From assembly GCA_963760435.1 (NCBI GenBank), contig CAVXDE010000025.1, positions 328,453 through 392,452 of the forward strand: 64,000 bases of DNA. The letters run 5' to 3'. Shown here one piece after another: positions 8,455 to 16,545 of this stretch (position 1 is its first letter; every line of letters starts with the position of its first letter). The notes beneath the pieces are model-generated. The model had not been told where the DNA came from, ran no database searches, and worked only from the letters and a program-made list of their open reading frames with translations. Position numbers and translations under genes: made by a program. This DNA is from JAFAXD01 sp963760435 (GTDB taxonomy: Bacteria; Pseudomonadota; Alphaproteobacteria; Rhizobiales; Xanthobacteraceae).

Positions 8455-9117
8455 ATGGCCGACGATCCGCTTGTTGCCCGCCTGCGCGCGCTCGATATCT
8501 GCGATATCTCCGACGCAATCGATGCGCTTGGCATGACGCCAGCCGTGACCGGGCTCGTGCTCACCAGCGGCAAAGGGCCGATCGCCGGGCGTGCCATCAC
8601 GGTGAAGATCGGGATTGGTCCATCGCCGCCCGGCGTGACCCGCCATCTCTCCACCGCGGCGGTCGAGGCCGGCGGCCCCGATAACGTCATCGTGGTCGAG
8701 CAACTCACCGGCATCGACGCGGCCGGCTGGGGCGGCATTCTCTCGCGCGCTGCGCGCCATCGCGGGATCGCCGGTTCGATCGTCGATGGTCTCACCCGCG
8801 ACGTCGAGGAGGCCGACAAGGTCGGCTATCCGGTCTACGCGCGCGGCTGCACGGCGCGCACCGCGCGCGGCCGTATCCATGAAGCCGGCTGTCAGGTGCC
8901 GATCCGGTTTGGTGACCACACGGTCGTGCCCGGCGACTACGTCGCCGTCGACCGCAGCGGCTGCGTGATCATCCCGGCGGCGCGCATCACCGAGGTGCTC
9001 GAGCGCGCCGAGGCGATCTTCGCCAAGAGCGAAGCGATGGTCGCCGCGGTCGCCCGCGGCGAGCCGGTGTCCAAGGTGATGGGCGCGAGCTACGAGACGA
9101 TGCTGGAGCGGAAGTAG
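8455..9117 (+). CDS. RraA-fold aldolase, 4-carboxy-4-hydroxy-2-oxoadipate aldolase-like (LigK-like)
   Basis: ATG 8455 is preceded by GGGAGGAA (8441-8448); a TTG at 8449 is less likely. The 220-residue protein is an RraA/demethylmenaquinone-methyltransferase-fold protein. It shows DICDISDAIDALG at the N-terminus, GSIVDGLTRDVEEA containing the Asp and Arg-Asp pair used by class II pyruvate aldolases, and PIRFGDHTVVPGDYV. HMG/CHA aldolases of this family cleave 4-carboxy-4-hydroxy-2-oxoadipate to pyruvate and oxaloacetate, the last step of 4,5-cleavage of protocatechuate or gallate. LigJ-like and LigB-like genes follow at once on the opposite strand, which supports that role. RraA-type regulators are the alternative; context argues against them. 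Confidence 0.72.
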   Translation: MADDPLVARLRALDICDISDAIDALGMTPAVTGLVLTSGKGPIAGRAITVKIGIGPSPPGVTRHLSTAAVEAGGPDNVIVVEQLTGIDAAGWGGILSRAARHRGIAGSIVDGLTRDVEEADKVGYPVYARGCTARTARGRIHEAGCQVPIRFGDHTVVPGDYVAVDRSGCVIIPAARITEVLERAEAIFAKSEAMVAAVARGEPVSKVMGASYETMLERK

Positions 9118-9137
9118 GCGGCCGAGCTACGGCCGCC
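9117..9137. terminator. Perfect hairpin spanning two convergent stop codons
   Basis: GGCGGCCG (9117-9124), loop AGCTA, CGGCCGCC (9130-9137). The TAG of the aldolase gene ends at 9117 and the stop of the dioxygenase gene is the CTA at 9127-9129, inside the loop. It probably ends transcription from both directions, although no T-tract follows on either side. Confidence 0.5.
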
Positions 9138-10125
9138 AGTACACGAACGCCATGGCGTTGCCGGTGCCCGCCTCGGAGCGATAGCACGGCACGTAGTCCA
9201 CCGGGTGGAACTTGAACCCGAGGTGGGCCATGGCGCCCGCCACCGGCACCCAGTTCTTCACCTCGGACGTGCCGGCCTGGAAGATCGGCTCGCCGAGATC
9301 GGCAACCTTCTCGATCGAGCCTGACTTCATGGCATCGAAGATCGCGCGATCGACCTCCTCGTCGATGACGAAATGGGTCAGCCCGCCCGACGCAATCAAC
9401 GCGACGCGCGCATCGCTCTGCCAGGACTCGATTGCCTGCACCAGCAACTCGCCGAACTCGTAGCAGCGCCGCACGCTCGGCTGGTTGGGCGGATAGAACG
9501 TGTTGAGGATCACGGGGACGCTGGGCACCGCCTGATCGAGCATGACCTGCCGGTAGATGAAGCCGAAGGCGTGCGGCGTCTCCTCGTGTGGCAGCTCCGT
9601 CAAGGTCGCGACGTCGAATTCATCGGACGTGAGCGACTTGATGATGTGCTCGGCGAGCTCCGGTGCGCCCGGATAGGTGGCGCCGCCGGGCGGGATGTGG
9701 CCAGGGATCGCGACCGCGATGCCGGGCGGCAACGCAGCGATGCGCTCATCGGAGAACATCGTGTTGGTAATGGTCTTGCCGCAAAACACGGTCAGCGCGG
9801 GCGTATAGGCGTCGCGAAAGATTTCCTTCTGATCGTTGCCGACGATCACCGCAACATCAGGCTTCACCTCGGCGAAGACCTTGGCCAACTCGCCCAGGGC
9901 CTTGCGGCAGGCGCTGTGGCGCTCGCGCCAGACCGGAAGCTCGATCTGTTTCTGCAAGCCTTCGCCTTTGCGCGCCTCGACCAGTTGCTCGTAGGTCCAG
10001 GTCTTGCCCTTGTAATGGTGTTCCTTGTTCCGCTTATCGGCCACCACCCGCTGGCCCCATTCCTCCGGCGGCGTCGACAGCATCGGCCCGTGTGACGAGC
10101 CCATTCCCAATACGATCTTGGCCAT
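9127..10125 (-). CDS. Class III extradiol ring-cleavage dioxygenase (LigB family)
   Basis: This 332-residue protein begins MAKIVLGMGSSHGPML, placing His12 where LigB has its first Fe(II) ligand. It also shows VIVGNDQKE, a PHAFGFIYR segment and SGGLTHF, which carries the acid-base His of the family. LigB-fold enzymes open catechols such as protocatechuate or gallate next to the diol, using O2 and Fe(II). No LigA-like alpha subunit is visible, so it may act as a homomer, as some homologues do. A strong AGGGAGG site precedes ATG 10125. It is transcribed after the LigJ-like gene (17-nt gap) and the GntR gene, probably as one operon. The true catechol substrate is unknown. Confidence 0.8.
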   Translation of the reverse strand: MAKIVLGMGSSHGPMLSTPPEEWGQRVVADKRNKEHHYKGKTWTYEQLVEARKGEGLQKQIELPVWRERHSACRKALGELAKVFAEVKPDVAVIVGNDQKEIFRDAYTPALTVFCGKTITNTMFSDERIAALPPGIAVAIPGHIPPGGATYPGAPELAEHIIKSLTSDEFDVATLTELPHEETPHAFGFIYRQVMLDQAVPSVPVILNTFYPPNQPSVRRCYEFGELLVQAIESWQSDARVALIASGGLTHFVIDEEVDRAIFDAMKSGSIEKVADLGEPIFQAGTSEVKNWVPVAGAMAHLGFKFHPVDYVPCYRSEAGTGNAMAFVYWRP

Positions 10126-10142
10126 GACAGACCTCCCTCACT

Positions 10143-11150
10143 CTAGACCTTGAGCTTGAACACTTTGCGAGCATTGCCGTTGTAGATCATTTCCCGCTCC
10201 TCCGGCTTCAACCAGGCGAAGCCATCGATGTGCGGGCGGATATGATCCATGGTGTGGCCCGTGTCCGGATCGACCGCCGAGCCGACACCTGGGCATTCCG
10301 AACCGAACAGGCAGCGATCCGCTCCGACCGTCTTGATCAATAGCTCCAGCGCCGGCGCGGTGTAGAGCACCGTGTCGAAATAGAGGAGCTTGAGCCGGTC
10401 GCGAAAGCGCGTCGACCCGCGACCGCGCAGCGAGGGCGCGTCGAAGCGGCCAAGCTGATAGGGGATGGCGCCACCGCCATGCGAGACGATGATCTTCAGC
10501 TTGGGAAAATCCTTGAACACGTCGGAGGCGAGGAGCCCAAGCACCGCGACTGTGCCTTCGTTGATCAGATGCACCGAATAGCTGACGCGCTCCGAGCGCG
10601 AGCTTGTGGTGTGAATGTGCGCCGGAATGTCGAGCTCGCAGAGTTTCTCATAGAGCGGATACCAGTAACGATCGCCGAGCGCCGGCGCTTCCTCGCCCGA
10701 GTTCTCGTATGGATCCGGGTTGAGCAGGCAGCCGACGAACCCGAGCTCATTGATACAACGGTCGAGCTCCGGCAGCGCGTCGGTGATCGGCGCGCCGGCC
10801 GCCTGCGGCAAGCTGGCGACACCGAAGAACTTGTTGGGATAAAGCTGCGTCTGCCGGTAGATGACGTTATGGCATTCCTCCGCGAACCAGCGCACCAGCT
10901 TGGCCGGCTTTTCGCTGTGCATGAGTTGAAACGGCCGCGGCGAGATCAGCTGAACGTCGGTGCCGTGATCGTGCAGCGCATCGAGATGACCTTTGGGGCC
11001 GATCTCGGAGTGATTGAGCGCGGCGCGCAACTCGTCGTCGGAGACCTTCACGCCGCCGCGGCCATGCGAGCCACGTGAGGCAAGCAGCACCGATTTGTAA
11101 GCCCAGAGCTGCGCCGGTGCGCTGACATGGCCATGGCAATCGATAATCAC
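10143..11150 (-). CDS. Amidohydrolase-superfamily hydratase, LigJ (4-oxalomesaconate hydratase)-like
   Basis: The likely start is GTG 11150 (VIIDCHGH), with AGGGAGG 6 nt upstream; an ATG at 11201 would add 17 unrelated residues. The 335-residue protein opens with the metal motif CHGHV. It continues with ISPRPFQLM, ELGFVGCLLNPDP, WYPLYEKLCELDIPAHIH, IVSHGGGAIPYQLGRF and LFGSECPG. These blocks recall 4-oxalomesaconate hydratase (LigJ/GalB type), which hydrates 4-oxalomesaconate to 4-carboxy-4-hydroxy-2-oxoadipate, the substrate of LigK-type aldolase. ACMSD-like decarboxylases share the fold and are the alternative. The neighbouring LigB-like and LigK-like genes favour the hydratase reading. Confidence 0.72.
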   Translation of the reverse strand: MIIDCHGHVSAPAQLWAYKSVLLASRGSHGRGGVKVSDDELRAALNHSEIGPKGHLDALHDHGTDVQLISPRPFQLMHSEKPAKLVRWFAEECHNVIYRQTQLYPNKFFGVASLPQAAGAPITDALPELDRCINELGFVGCLLNPDPYENSGEEAPALGDRYWYPLYEKLCELDIPAHIHTTSSRSERVSYSVHLINEGTVAVLGLLASDVFKDFPKLKIIVSHGGGAIPYQLGRFDAPSLRGRGSTRFRDRLKLLYFDTVLYTAPALELLIKTVGADRCLFGSECPGVGSAVDPDTGHTMDHIRPHIDGFAWLKPEEREMIYNGNARKVFKLKV

Positions 11151-11227
11151 GCACGTCCTCCCTTTCGTTCCGCCGCTTCGAGCGCGGCTTGCTGAGTTCA
11201 ATTCAAACAGTCGGTATCAATCTCTTT

Positions 11228-11986
11228 CTATTTGCTTACGCTGTCGAAGAGCTGGTGCGCGCGGATCGTCTCCAGCCGCTTGCGGATCAGCGAGCCGGCA
11301 CGGGCCGTGTCGCCGGCAGCGACCGCATCAAGCACCGCCTTATCGGCGGTGATCACGCGCTTGGCGATCGCATTGCTGGTGCGACGCGCATAAACCGGCT
11401 CGAGCGCGAAGCGCAACGCCTTGAACTGGGCAGAGAGCGCGCGGTTATGCGCGGCCTCGACCAGCGCGGCGTGGAAATCCATTGCGATCTCAGAAAACCG
11501 CATCGCGGCTGCAGCAGTGAAAGATTTTTGCGCCAGGGTGTGCAGCTCGCTGACGATCGCGCGCAGGCCTTCGAGATCGCCCTCGGTCGCACGCTTGGCG
11601 GCGAGTTCCGCCGCCATCACCTCGACCGCGATCTGTGCGTCGAACATCTCTTCGACGCTGATGCCGACAAGCTTGAGCTGTACCGCAAGCGCGTCCGCGA
11701 AACGGTTGGGATCGCCGGCGGCGATGCGTGCGCCGCCATTGGCGCCCATCCTAACTTCGACGATGCCCAACGCCTGCAGGGTCTTGAATGCGTCGCGCAC
11801 CGGCACGCGGCTGACGCCGAATTTGCGGGCGAGATCGCTTTCCGAGCCGAGCACATCGCCCGGCTTGAGCTCGCCGCGGAACAACGCAGCCCGCACCTGC
11901 TCGACAATGCGGCTCGACACCGATTGCGGTCGCACATCCTGCCAGCGCGACCATCGTTCAGGGCTCACTTGCGGTTTTGCTGCCAA
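11228..11986 (-). CDS. GntR-family transcriptional regulator with FCD domain
   Basis: An N-terminal winged helix (SRIVEQVRAALFRGELKPGD, SESDLARKFGVSRVPVRDA) is followed by an all-helical FCD ligand domain (DFHAALVEAAHN, RAGSLIRKRLE). FCD regulators bind carboxylic acids and usually repress neighbouring catabolic genes. I propose TTG 11986, preceded by GGAAGAA, because an upstream ATG at 12049 would place the candidate operator at 12024-12034 inside the gene; the start is uncertain. It is divergent from the HpaB-like operon and upstream of the LigJ-like and LigB-like genes, so it could control both directions. Its effector may be an aromatic or ring-cleavage acid; that is inference. Confidence 0.88.
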   Translation of the reverse strand: MAAKPQVSPERWSRWQDVRPQSVSSRIVEQVRAALFRGELKPGDVLGSESDLARKFGVSRVPVRDAFKTLQALGIVEVRMGANGGARIAAGDPNRFADALAVQLKLVGISVEEMFDAQIAVEVMAAELAAKRATEGDLEGLRAIVSELHTLAQKSFTAAAAMRFSEIAMDFHAALVEAAHNRALSAQFKALRFALEPVYARRTSNAIAKRVITADKAVLDAVAAGDTARAGSLIRKRLETIRAHQLFDSVSK

Positions 11987-12008
11987 GGCGTTGTTCTTCC
12001 GGCGCTGC

Positions 12009-12034
12009 TTGACATCCGTATAACTGTAATACAG
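12009..12034. promoter_or_regulatory. Likely GntR operator with overlapping -35 element
   Basis: CTGTA-A-TACAG (12024-12034) is a perfect inverted repeat with a 1-base centre, typical in size for FCD-GntR sites. It lies between the regulator start (11986) and the monooxygenase start (12102). A perfect TTGACA (12009-12014) sits just upstream, reading toward the HpaB-like gene, so binding could block its promoter. No clear -10 is seen. Confidence 0.55.
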
Positions 12035-12101
12035 ATTTCCCGCAAGCATGAGATCGATCGCCGCTGCCAGCGGTGCCGCGAGCCCACGGAGGAACCCCGA
12101 G

Positions 12102-13572
12102 ATGTCACCGCAGAGCCCGGCGGCGATCCGGCGCGACGAAAAGAGCGCCGCGCCCGGCGTCATGGACGGTCAGCGCTACATCGAGAGCCTGCGCGACGGC
12201 CGCGAAGTCTGGCTGCACGGCGAGAAAGTCGCGGACGTTACGCAGCATCCGGCGTTCCGCAACGTCGTGCGCACTTTCGCCGATCTTTACGACCTGCAGC
12301 ACCAGGCGGCGACGCGAGACGTGATGACCTACGTGGATGCGGACGGGGTCCGTGGTTCGGTCTCCTATCTCCCGCCGACCACGCCGGAGTTGTTGTTGCG
12401 CCGTCGCCGCAACACCGAGATCTGGACCGAGCGCAGTTTTGGCATGCTCGGGCGGCTGCCGGATTTCTGCGCCGCCATGATTGTCGGCTTCCATGATACC
12501 CGCGACGAGCTCAACGCGCTGCACGCAGGCTTTGGCGACAACGCCACCAACTATCTCACCTGGGCGCGCCAGAATGATGTCGCGCTGTCGCACGGCCTGC
12601 ATGATCCGCACATGGACAAGACCATGCGGCCCAAACAGGACCCGGACCGCTGCCTGCGCATCGTCGCTGAACGCGACAACGGCGTGGTGGTGCGCGGGGC
12701 GCGCTTCGTAACACTGGGTCCGCTCAGCAACGAGGTCGTCGTCGCACCGACCTACATGCTCGCCGATGACGAGCCGGAGTTTGCGCTCTGGTTTTCGTGT
12801 CCGGTCAATCTACCGGGCATCAAACAGATCTGCCGCGATCCGTTCACCCAGCGGCCGCAGACGGCCGATCACCCGCTCTCGACGCGCTATGACGAGCACG
12901 ACGTACTGATGATCTTCGATGACGTGCTCATTCCGTGGGAGCGCATCTTTCTCATGCGAACCCCCAAGGAAGCGAATGCGCTCTTCCGCTCGCGAGTGAT
13001 GTCCTGGGCAGGCTATGCCAGCGTGCTGCAGGCGATCGCCCGGCTCGAGCTGATCATCGGTACGGCACATCTGATCGCTGAGACCGGCGGCGTTGCCAAG
13101 CGTCCGCACGTGACACTGGAGATGGGCGAGCTTGCGTCCTACGCCGGCATGTTCAAGGGTCTGCTACGCGCCGCCGAAGTCGATTGCGTGCGCACCCCGG
13201 GCGGCCACTACATGCTGGGCAACACCACGCACATGCGGCCGCTGATTGCCCTCACCTCGGAGCGCATCATCAACATCTTCGAGCATGTGGCGACCAGCGC
13301 GCCCGTGTTCGCACCGACAGCGGAGGATTTCGACGTGCCGGAGCTGCGGCCGTTGCTCGACGTCTATGGCCGCGGGCGCAACGTCGATGCCGCCTACCGG
13401 CATCGGCTGTGCCGGCTCGCCTGGGAATTGACCGCTGAACTCGTTCGGCGGACGCCAACAGCTCTACGAGCGCCTGCACTCGGGCTCGCCTGAGGTGATC
13501 ATCAGCGGCGCCTATGAGCGCTACGACAAGAGCAAGGGCATCGCCATGGTCAATGCGCTGATCGGCGGATAG
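12102..13572 (+). pseudogene. HpaB-family flavin-dependent monooxygenase (oxygenase component), frameshifted near the C-terminus
   Basis: GGAGGAA at 12089-12095 precedes ATG 12102. The protein has the 4-hydroxyphenylacetate 3-monooxygenase (HpaB) pattern: RYIESLRDGREVWLHGEKV, HPAFRN, HGLHDPHMDKTMRP, FDDVLIPWERIFL and a long helical C-terminal domain. At 13440-13444 the frame shifts. The true C-terminus, FGGRQQLYERL...SGAYERYDKSKGIAMVNALIGG, continues in the next frame to TAG at 13572. Deleting one base gives 489 residues, normal for HpaB. Such enzymes use FADH2 from a partner reductase to hydroxylate phenols or related rings; no HpaC-type reductase is adjacent. It heads an operon with an amidohydrolase and a Rieske protein. 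The shift may be a sequence error. Confidence 0.85.
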
Positions 13573-13600
13573 GCTGTACTGAAAACCAGGGAGGCCAACG

Positions 13601-14869
13601 ATGCTGGACCGTGCCACGCCCAAGGCCACCTCACTGCCTGAGCTTCCGGAGATCACGGCTGCGACCGACACGCGTGACTATCTGGCGCGCGCTGCCGTGC
13701 AGGCGCAGAGCCACGATGATTATGAGCTGATCGTCGATGTCGATGCGCACCTGCAGGAAGGCGGCTTCTGGCCAGAGATCATCGATCTCCTGGGCAACGA
13801 CGTACTCAAGCAGACCGCGCAGGCGATGTTGCGGCCGGGCTCACTGCCACTGATCAACATGCAACCTGGCATGACGTTTCAGGCGATGGCCGGGCGCATC
13901 CCGCACCAGTCCGGGCCGCAGGAGCAGACCGACGATCCAGCCAAGGCCGGCCACCGGTTCGTGCAGATCGTGCGCCGCACCATCGAAACCATGGGCCTCG
14001 ATTATCAGGTAATCTTCCCCACCGCGATGCTGCACCTCGGCATGAACCCGATGGAGGATATCGAAGTCGAGCTAGCGCGCGCCTATGCGCGCTGGCTCAT
14101 CGAGCGCATCCTGCCCGAGGATCCACGCATCATCGCGCTCCTCTACCTCCCCTTCAATTCGCCGGTTGAATGCGAGAAGCTCGTGCGCGAGTACGGCGAC
14201 CGGCCGGGCATCATCGGCTTCACGATCTGTGCCGTGCGGCACAAGGGCGTGCATCACAACCAGTATGCGCGCCTGTTCAGCATGATCGAGGAGACCGGCA
14301 AACCACTGGTGTTCCATGCCGGACCGCATTGGGATGATCCATCCTTCACGCAGCTCAATCGCTTCGTCTCCATGCACGCGCTCTCGTTCGTGCACTACAA
14401 CCTGATCCACATGACCAACTGGGTCATCAACGCGATGCCCGAGCGCTATCCGAAGATGAAGGTGGTCTGGGTCGAAAGCGGGCTCGCGTGGGTGCCGTTC
14501 CTGATGCAGCGGCTCGACCACGAAGTTATGATGCGCCAGAGCGAGGCGCCAGGGCTGAAGCGTCTGCCAAGCGAATACATGCGCGAGATGTACTATTCGA
14601 GCCAGCCGCTCGAGCGGAACGACCTCGAGTTGTTGGAAATGACCATGCACAAGATCAATGCGGAGACGCAGCTGCTGTTTGCCTCCGACTGGCCGCATTG
14701 GGATTTCGACCCGCCGAGCGCGATCACGACCTTGCCGTTTCTGAGCGACCAGGCCAAGCGCAACATCCTCGGGCTGAATGCGGCTCGCGTGTTCAACCTG
14801 CCGGTCAAGCGGCTGCGTCCCCGCGCCAAGGACGTGCTCGCCGCCCGCGCCGCAGCGGGTGTGGCGTGA
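13601..14869 (+). CDS. Amidohydrolase-superfamily protein (ACMSD/decarboxylase-like)
   Basis: ATG 13601 follows GGGAGG. The 422-residue protein is a TIM-barrel amidohydrolase of the COG2159 type: metal region VDVDAHLQEGG (DxH in place of HxH), then IALLYLPFNSP, GFTICAVRHKG, FHAGPHW, a long helical part, and FASDWPHWDFDPP with the catalytic Asp. Relatives include ACMSD, gamma-resorcylate decarboxylase and LigW-type decarboxylases, as well as C-C hydrolases. It follows the monooxygenase by 28 nt and overlaps the next gene by 4 nt (GTGA), so all belong to one operon. Decarboxylation or hydrolysis of the monooxygenase product is the natural inference; the substrate is unknown. Confidence 0.78.
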   Translation: MLDRATPKATSLPELPEITAATDTRDYLARAAVQAQSHDDYELIVDVDAHLQEGGFWPEIIDLLGNDVLKQTAQAMLRPGSLPLINMQPGMTFQAMAGRIPHQSGPQEQTDDPAKAGHRFVQIVRRTIETMGLDYQVIFPTAMLHLGMNPMEDIEVELARAYARWLIERILPEDPRIIALLYLPFNSPVECEKLVREYGDRPGIIGFTICAVRHKGVHHNQYARLFSMIEETGKPLVFHAGPHWDDPSFTQLNRFVSMHALSFVHYNLIHMTNWVINAMPERYPKMKVVWVESGLAWVPFLMQRLDHEVMMRQSEAPGLKRLPSEYMREMYYSSQPLERNDLELLEMTMHKINAETQLLFASDWPHWDFDPPSAITTLPFLSDQAKRNILGLNAARVFNLPVKRLRPRAKDVLAARAAAGVA

Positions 14870-15156
14870 GCGCCGCTGCCTGTGTCGCCCAGTTCGTGAC
14901 CTTGGCCGAACAGGATTTGACCCAGCCGGCCAACGGCGATCTCACCGATCAGGAACTCGCCGCGGTAATGACCGCCGCTGTGCGGCTTTACGCCTTGCGC
15001 TGCGAAGTGCGCGACACGTTTCCGCCGCCGCTCCTTGCCGAGAAGGTGACGGCGACAGACGTCGCAACCGCGGTGAGCGAGATGATCCGGGTCGCCGATC
15101 TCAACATGTTTGATCTCTCCATGTGGCACGGGCGTACACGCCCGCAACAGGGCTGA
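14866..15156 (+). CDS. Small protein of unknown function in the monooxygenase operon (96 aa)
   Basis: The GTG start at 14866 overlaps the TGA of the amidohydrolase (GTGA), and the stop lies 5 nt before the Rieske gene, so it is translationally embedded in the operon. The sequence is mainly helical (DLTDQELAAVMTAAVRLYALRCEV, TATDVATAVSEMIRVADLN) and ends MFDLSMWHGRTRPQQG. There is no signal peptide, membrane segment or recognisable domain. Position between an amidohydrolase and a ferredoxin suggests an accessory or small subunit of the same complex or pathway; this is inference from context only. Confidence 0.72.
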   Translation: MSAAACVAQFVTLAEQDLTQPANGDLTDQELAAVMTAAVRLYALRCEVRDTFPPPLLAEKVTATDVATAVSEMIRVADLNMFDLSMWHGRTRPQQG

Positions 15157-15161
15157 ACGCG

Positions 15162-15530
15162 ATGGCGGACGTGCGGGTATGCGAAATTGCAGCGCTGGAT
15201 GATCCGGGCCGCAAGGTGGTGGAGATCGAGGGCCAGCAGATCGGCATCTTCCGGCTCGGCGACGAGGTCTTTGCCTATGAGAACCGCTGCCCGCATCTCG
15301 ATGGCCCGGTTTGCCAGGGCAAGATGCTGCCGCTCGCGCTGGAAGCGGTCGCCGCTGACGGCACCAGCAGCGGCCGCGTGTTCTCCAAGTCGCAGATGAA
15401 CATCATCTGCCCGTGGCACGGGTTTGAGTTTGACATCCGCACCGGCGTGCACCCGACCGACAAGCGCGTGCGGCTGCGGCGCATTCCAGTGCGGGTGCAG
15501 GATGGGACGGTTTACGTGACGGTGCGGTAG
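15162..15530 (+). CDS. Rieske [2Fe-2S] ferredoxin-type protein
   Basis: ATG 15162 begins MADVRVCEIAALDDPGRKVV. The 122-residue protein is a single Rieske domain with the first ligand box CPHLDG (about residues 44-49) and the second CPWHGFEFD (about 85-93). The insert between them (KMLPLAL...KSQMN) is longer than in short ferredoxins. Rieske ferredoxins of about 105-120 residues carry electrons to ring-hydroxylating oxygenases. Here it ends an operon with a flavin monooxygenase and an amidohydrolase, without a Rieske oxygenase or reductase nearby. Its electron partner is therefore not obvious. Confidence 0.88.
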   Translation: MADVRVCEIAALDDPGRKVVEIEGQQIGIFRLGDEVFAYENRCPHLDGPVCQGKMLPLALEAVAADGTSSGRVFSKSQMNIICPWHGFEFDIRTGVHPTDKRVRLRRIPVRVQDGTVYVTVR

Positions 15531-15535
15531 GCGCT

Positions 15536-15677
15536 CCCCTCCTCCGCGCGCAGCGCGCGGGGAGGGGTCGGGGGTGGGGGCAGCTGAGCCTCAACTTGCA
15601 TCGCACCATCAACAACAAATGAAGAGCCCCCCACCCCATCCCTCCCCGCCACTCGCTGCGCTCGCGGGGGGAGGGAG
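15536..15677. repeat. GC-rich hairpins and a 37-bp repeat (copy 1)
   Basis: The gap between convergent genes holds a hairpin CCCCTCCTCCGCGCGC/GCGCGCGGGGAGGGG (about 15536-15567) and, at 15641-15677, a 37-bp element ending CGGGGGGAGGGAG. The element is identical to 22445-22481. Elements of this CCTCCCCGCCACTCGCTGCG type are, from memory, frequent in rhizobial intergenic DNA. They probably act as transcription stops or REP-like repeats. Confidence 0.75.
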
Positions 15678-15711
15678 TCGCGCACCTTAACGGCTTGTGC
15701 TTGGCAAGCCC

Positions 15712-16545
15712 CTACACCACGGACGGATCACCCTCCGCGTCATACTCATCGCTGCAGAACGGGCCGCCCTGGTACCACTCTGAAATCGGATCGGTCTGCA
15801 GTTTCGCCTGCGCCGCGAGCGCGGCATCGCGATAATCCTCGGACCGTCCCTGCGGGCGATAGCCGTAGCGGAACGCCGCTTCGTTGTCCCAAAAACCGCG
15901 GACGTTGTCGGAGACGCCGTAGAAGATCTCGTGGCGGATATCCGGGTGATCAAGCCCGATGCGCACCAGCTGCGCCAGGTCCTCGGGCTTGAGCCAGATC
16001 GACAGCCGGCGCCGATCGGCGGGTTCGTCGCTGACGTTACCGATGCGGATGCAGGTCACGCGCATGCCGTGCTTGTAGGCGTAAAGTGCCCCCACGGCTT
16101 CGCCGAAGGCCTTGCTCATGCCGTAGCGGCTATCCGGGCGTACCGGCTCGTGGACTCCGATACGGCGACGGCGCGGATAGAAACCGATGGCGTGATTGGA
16201 GGACGCGAACACCACGCGCTTCACGCCATTGCGGTGCGCCACATCGAACAGATTGTAGCAGCCGATAATGTTGGCATGCAGGATGATCGGCCACGTGCCT
16301 TCCACCGCGAAGCCGCCGAAGTGCACGATGCCATCCACGCCGGCGACCGCTTTCTCCAGTGCGGTGACGTCAGCGAGATCCGCCTGCACGAACTCTTCGT
16401 CGGCAGCGAGATTGGTCGGGCGCTTGAGATCGGTCAGGCGCAGCTGGTACGCATTCTTGAGCAGCCGGCGCATTCGGGTTCCCAGATCGCCCCCGGCCCC
16501 GGTGATCAGCAGAGTTTTCACGTCACCCACGCGTTTGCTCCTCAT
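15712..16545 (-). CDS. NAD-dependent epimerase/dehydratase family, uronate dehydrogenase-like
   Basis: This 277-residue extended SDR has LLITGAGGDLGTRM at the N-terminus, DLADVTALEKAVAGVDGIVHFGG, FASSNHAIGFYP, and the YGMSKAFGE catalytic YxxxK (SRYGMSK). The SSNH..G.YP pattern is that of bacterial uronate dehydrogenases, which oxidise glucuronate or galacturonate to the lactone with NAD+. ATG 16545 overlaps the stop of the upstream GntR gene (ATGA), so the two are co-transcribed. Divergent TRAP genes may import its substrate. The exact sugar acid is not proven; other sugar lactone-forming SDRs are possible. Confidence 0.75.
   Translation of the reverse strand: MRSKRVGDVKTLLITGAGGDLGTRMRRLLKNAYQLRLTDLKRPTNLAADEEFVQADLADVTALEKAVAGVDGIVHFGGFAVEGTWPIILHANIIGCYNLFDVAHRNGVKRVVFASSNHAIGFYPRRRRIGVHEPVRPDSRYGMSKAFGEAVGALYAYKHGMRVTCIRIGNVSDEPADRRRLSIWLKPEDLAQLVRIGLDHPDIRHEIFYGVSDNVRGFWDNEAAFRYGYRPQGRSEDYRDAALAAQAKLQTDPISEWYQGGPFCSDEYDAEGDPSVV

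Noticed and set aside
11987..12163. Extended N-terminus of the first GntR regulator
   Set aside because: It would run through the operator-like palindrome and the TTGACA element and adds residues not seen in the family.
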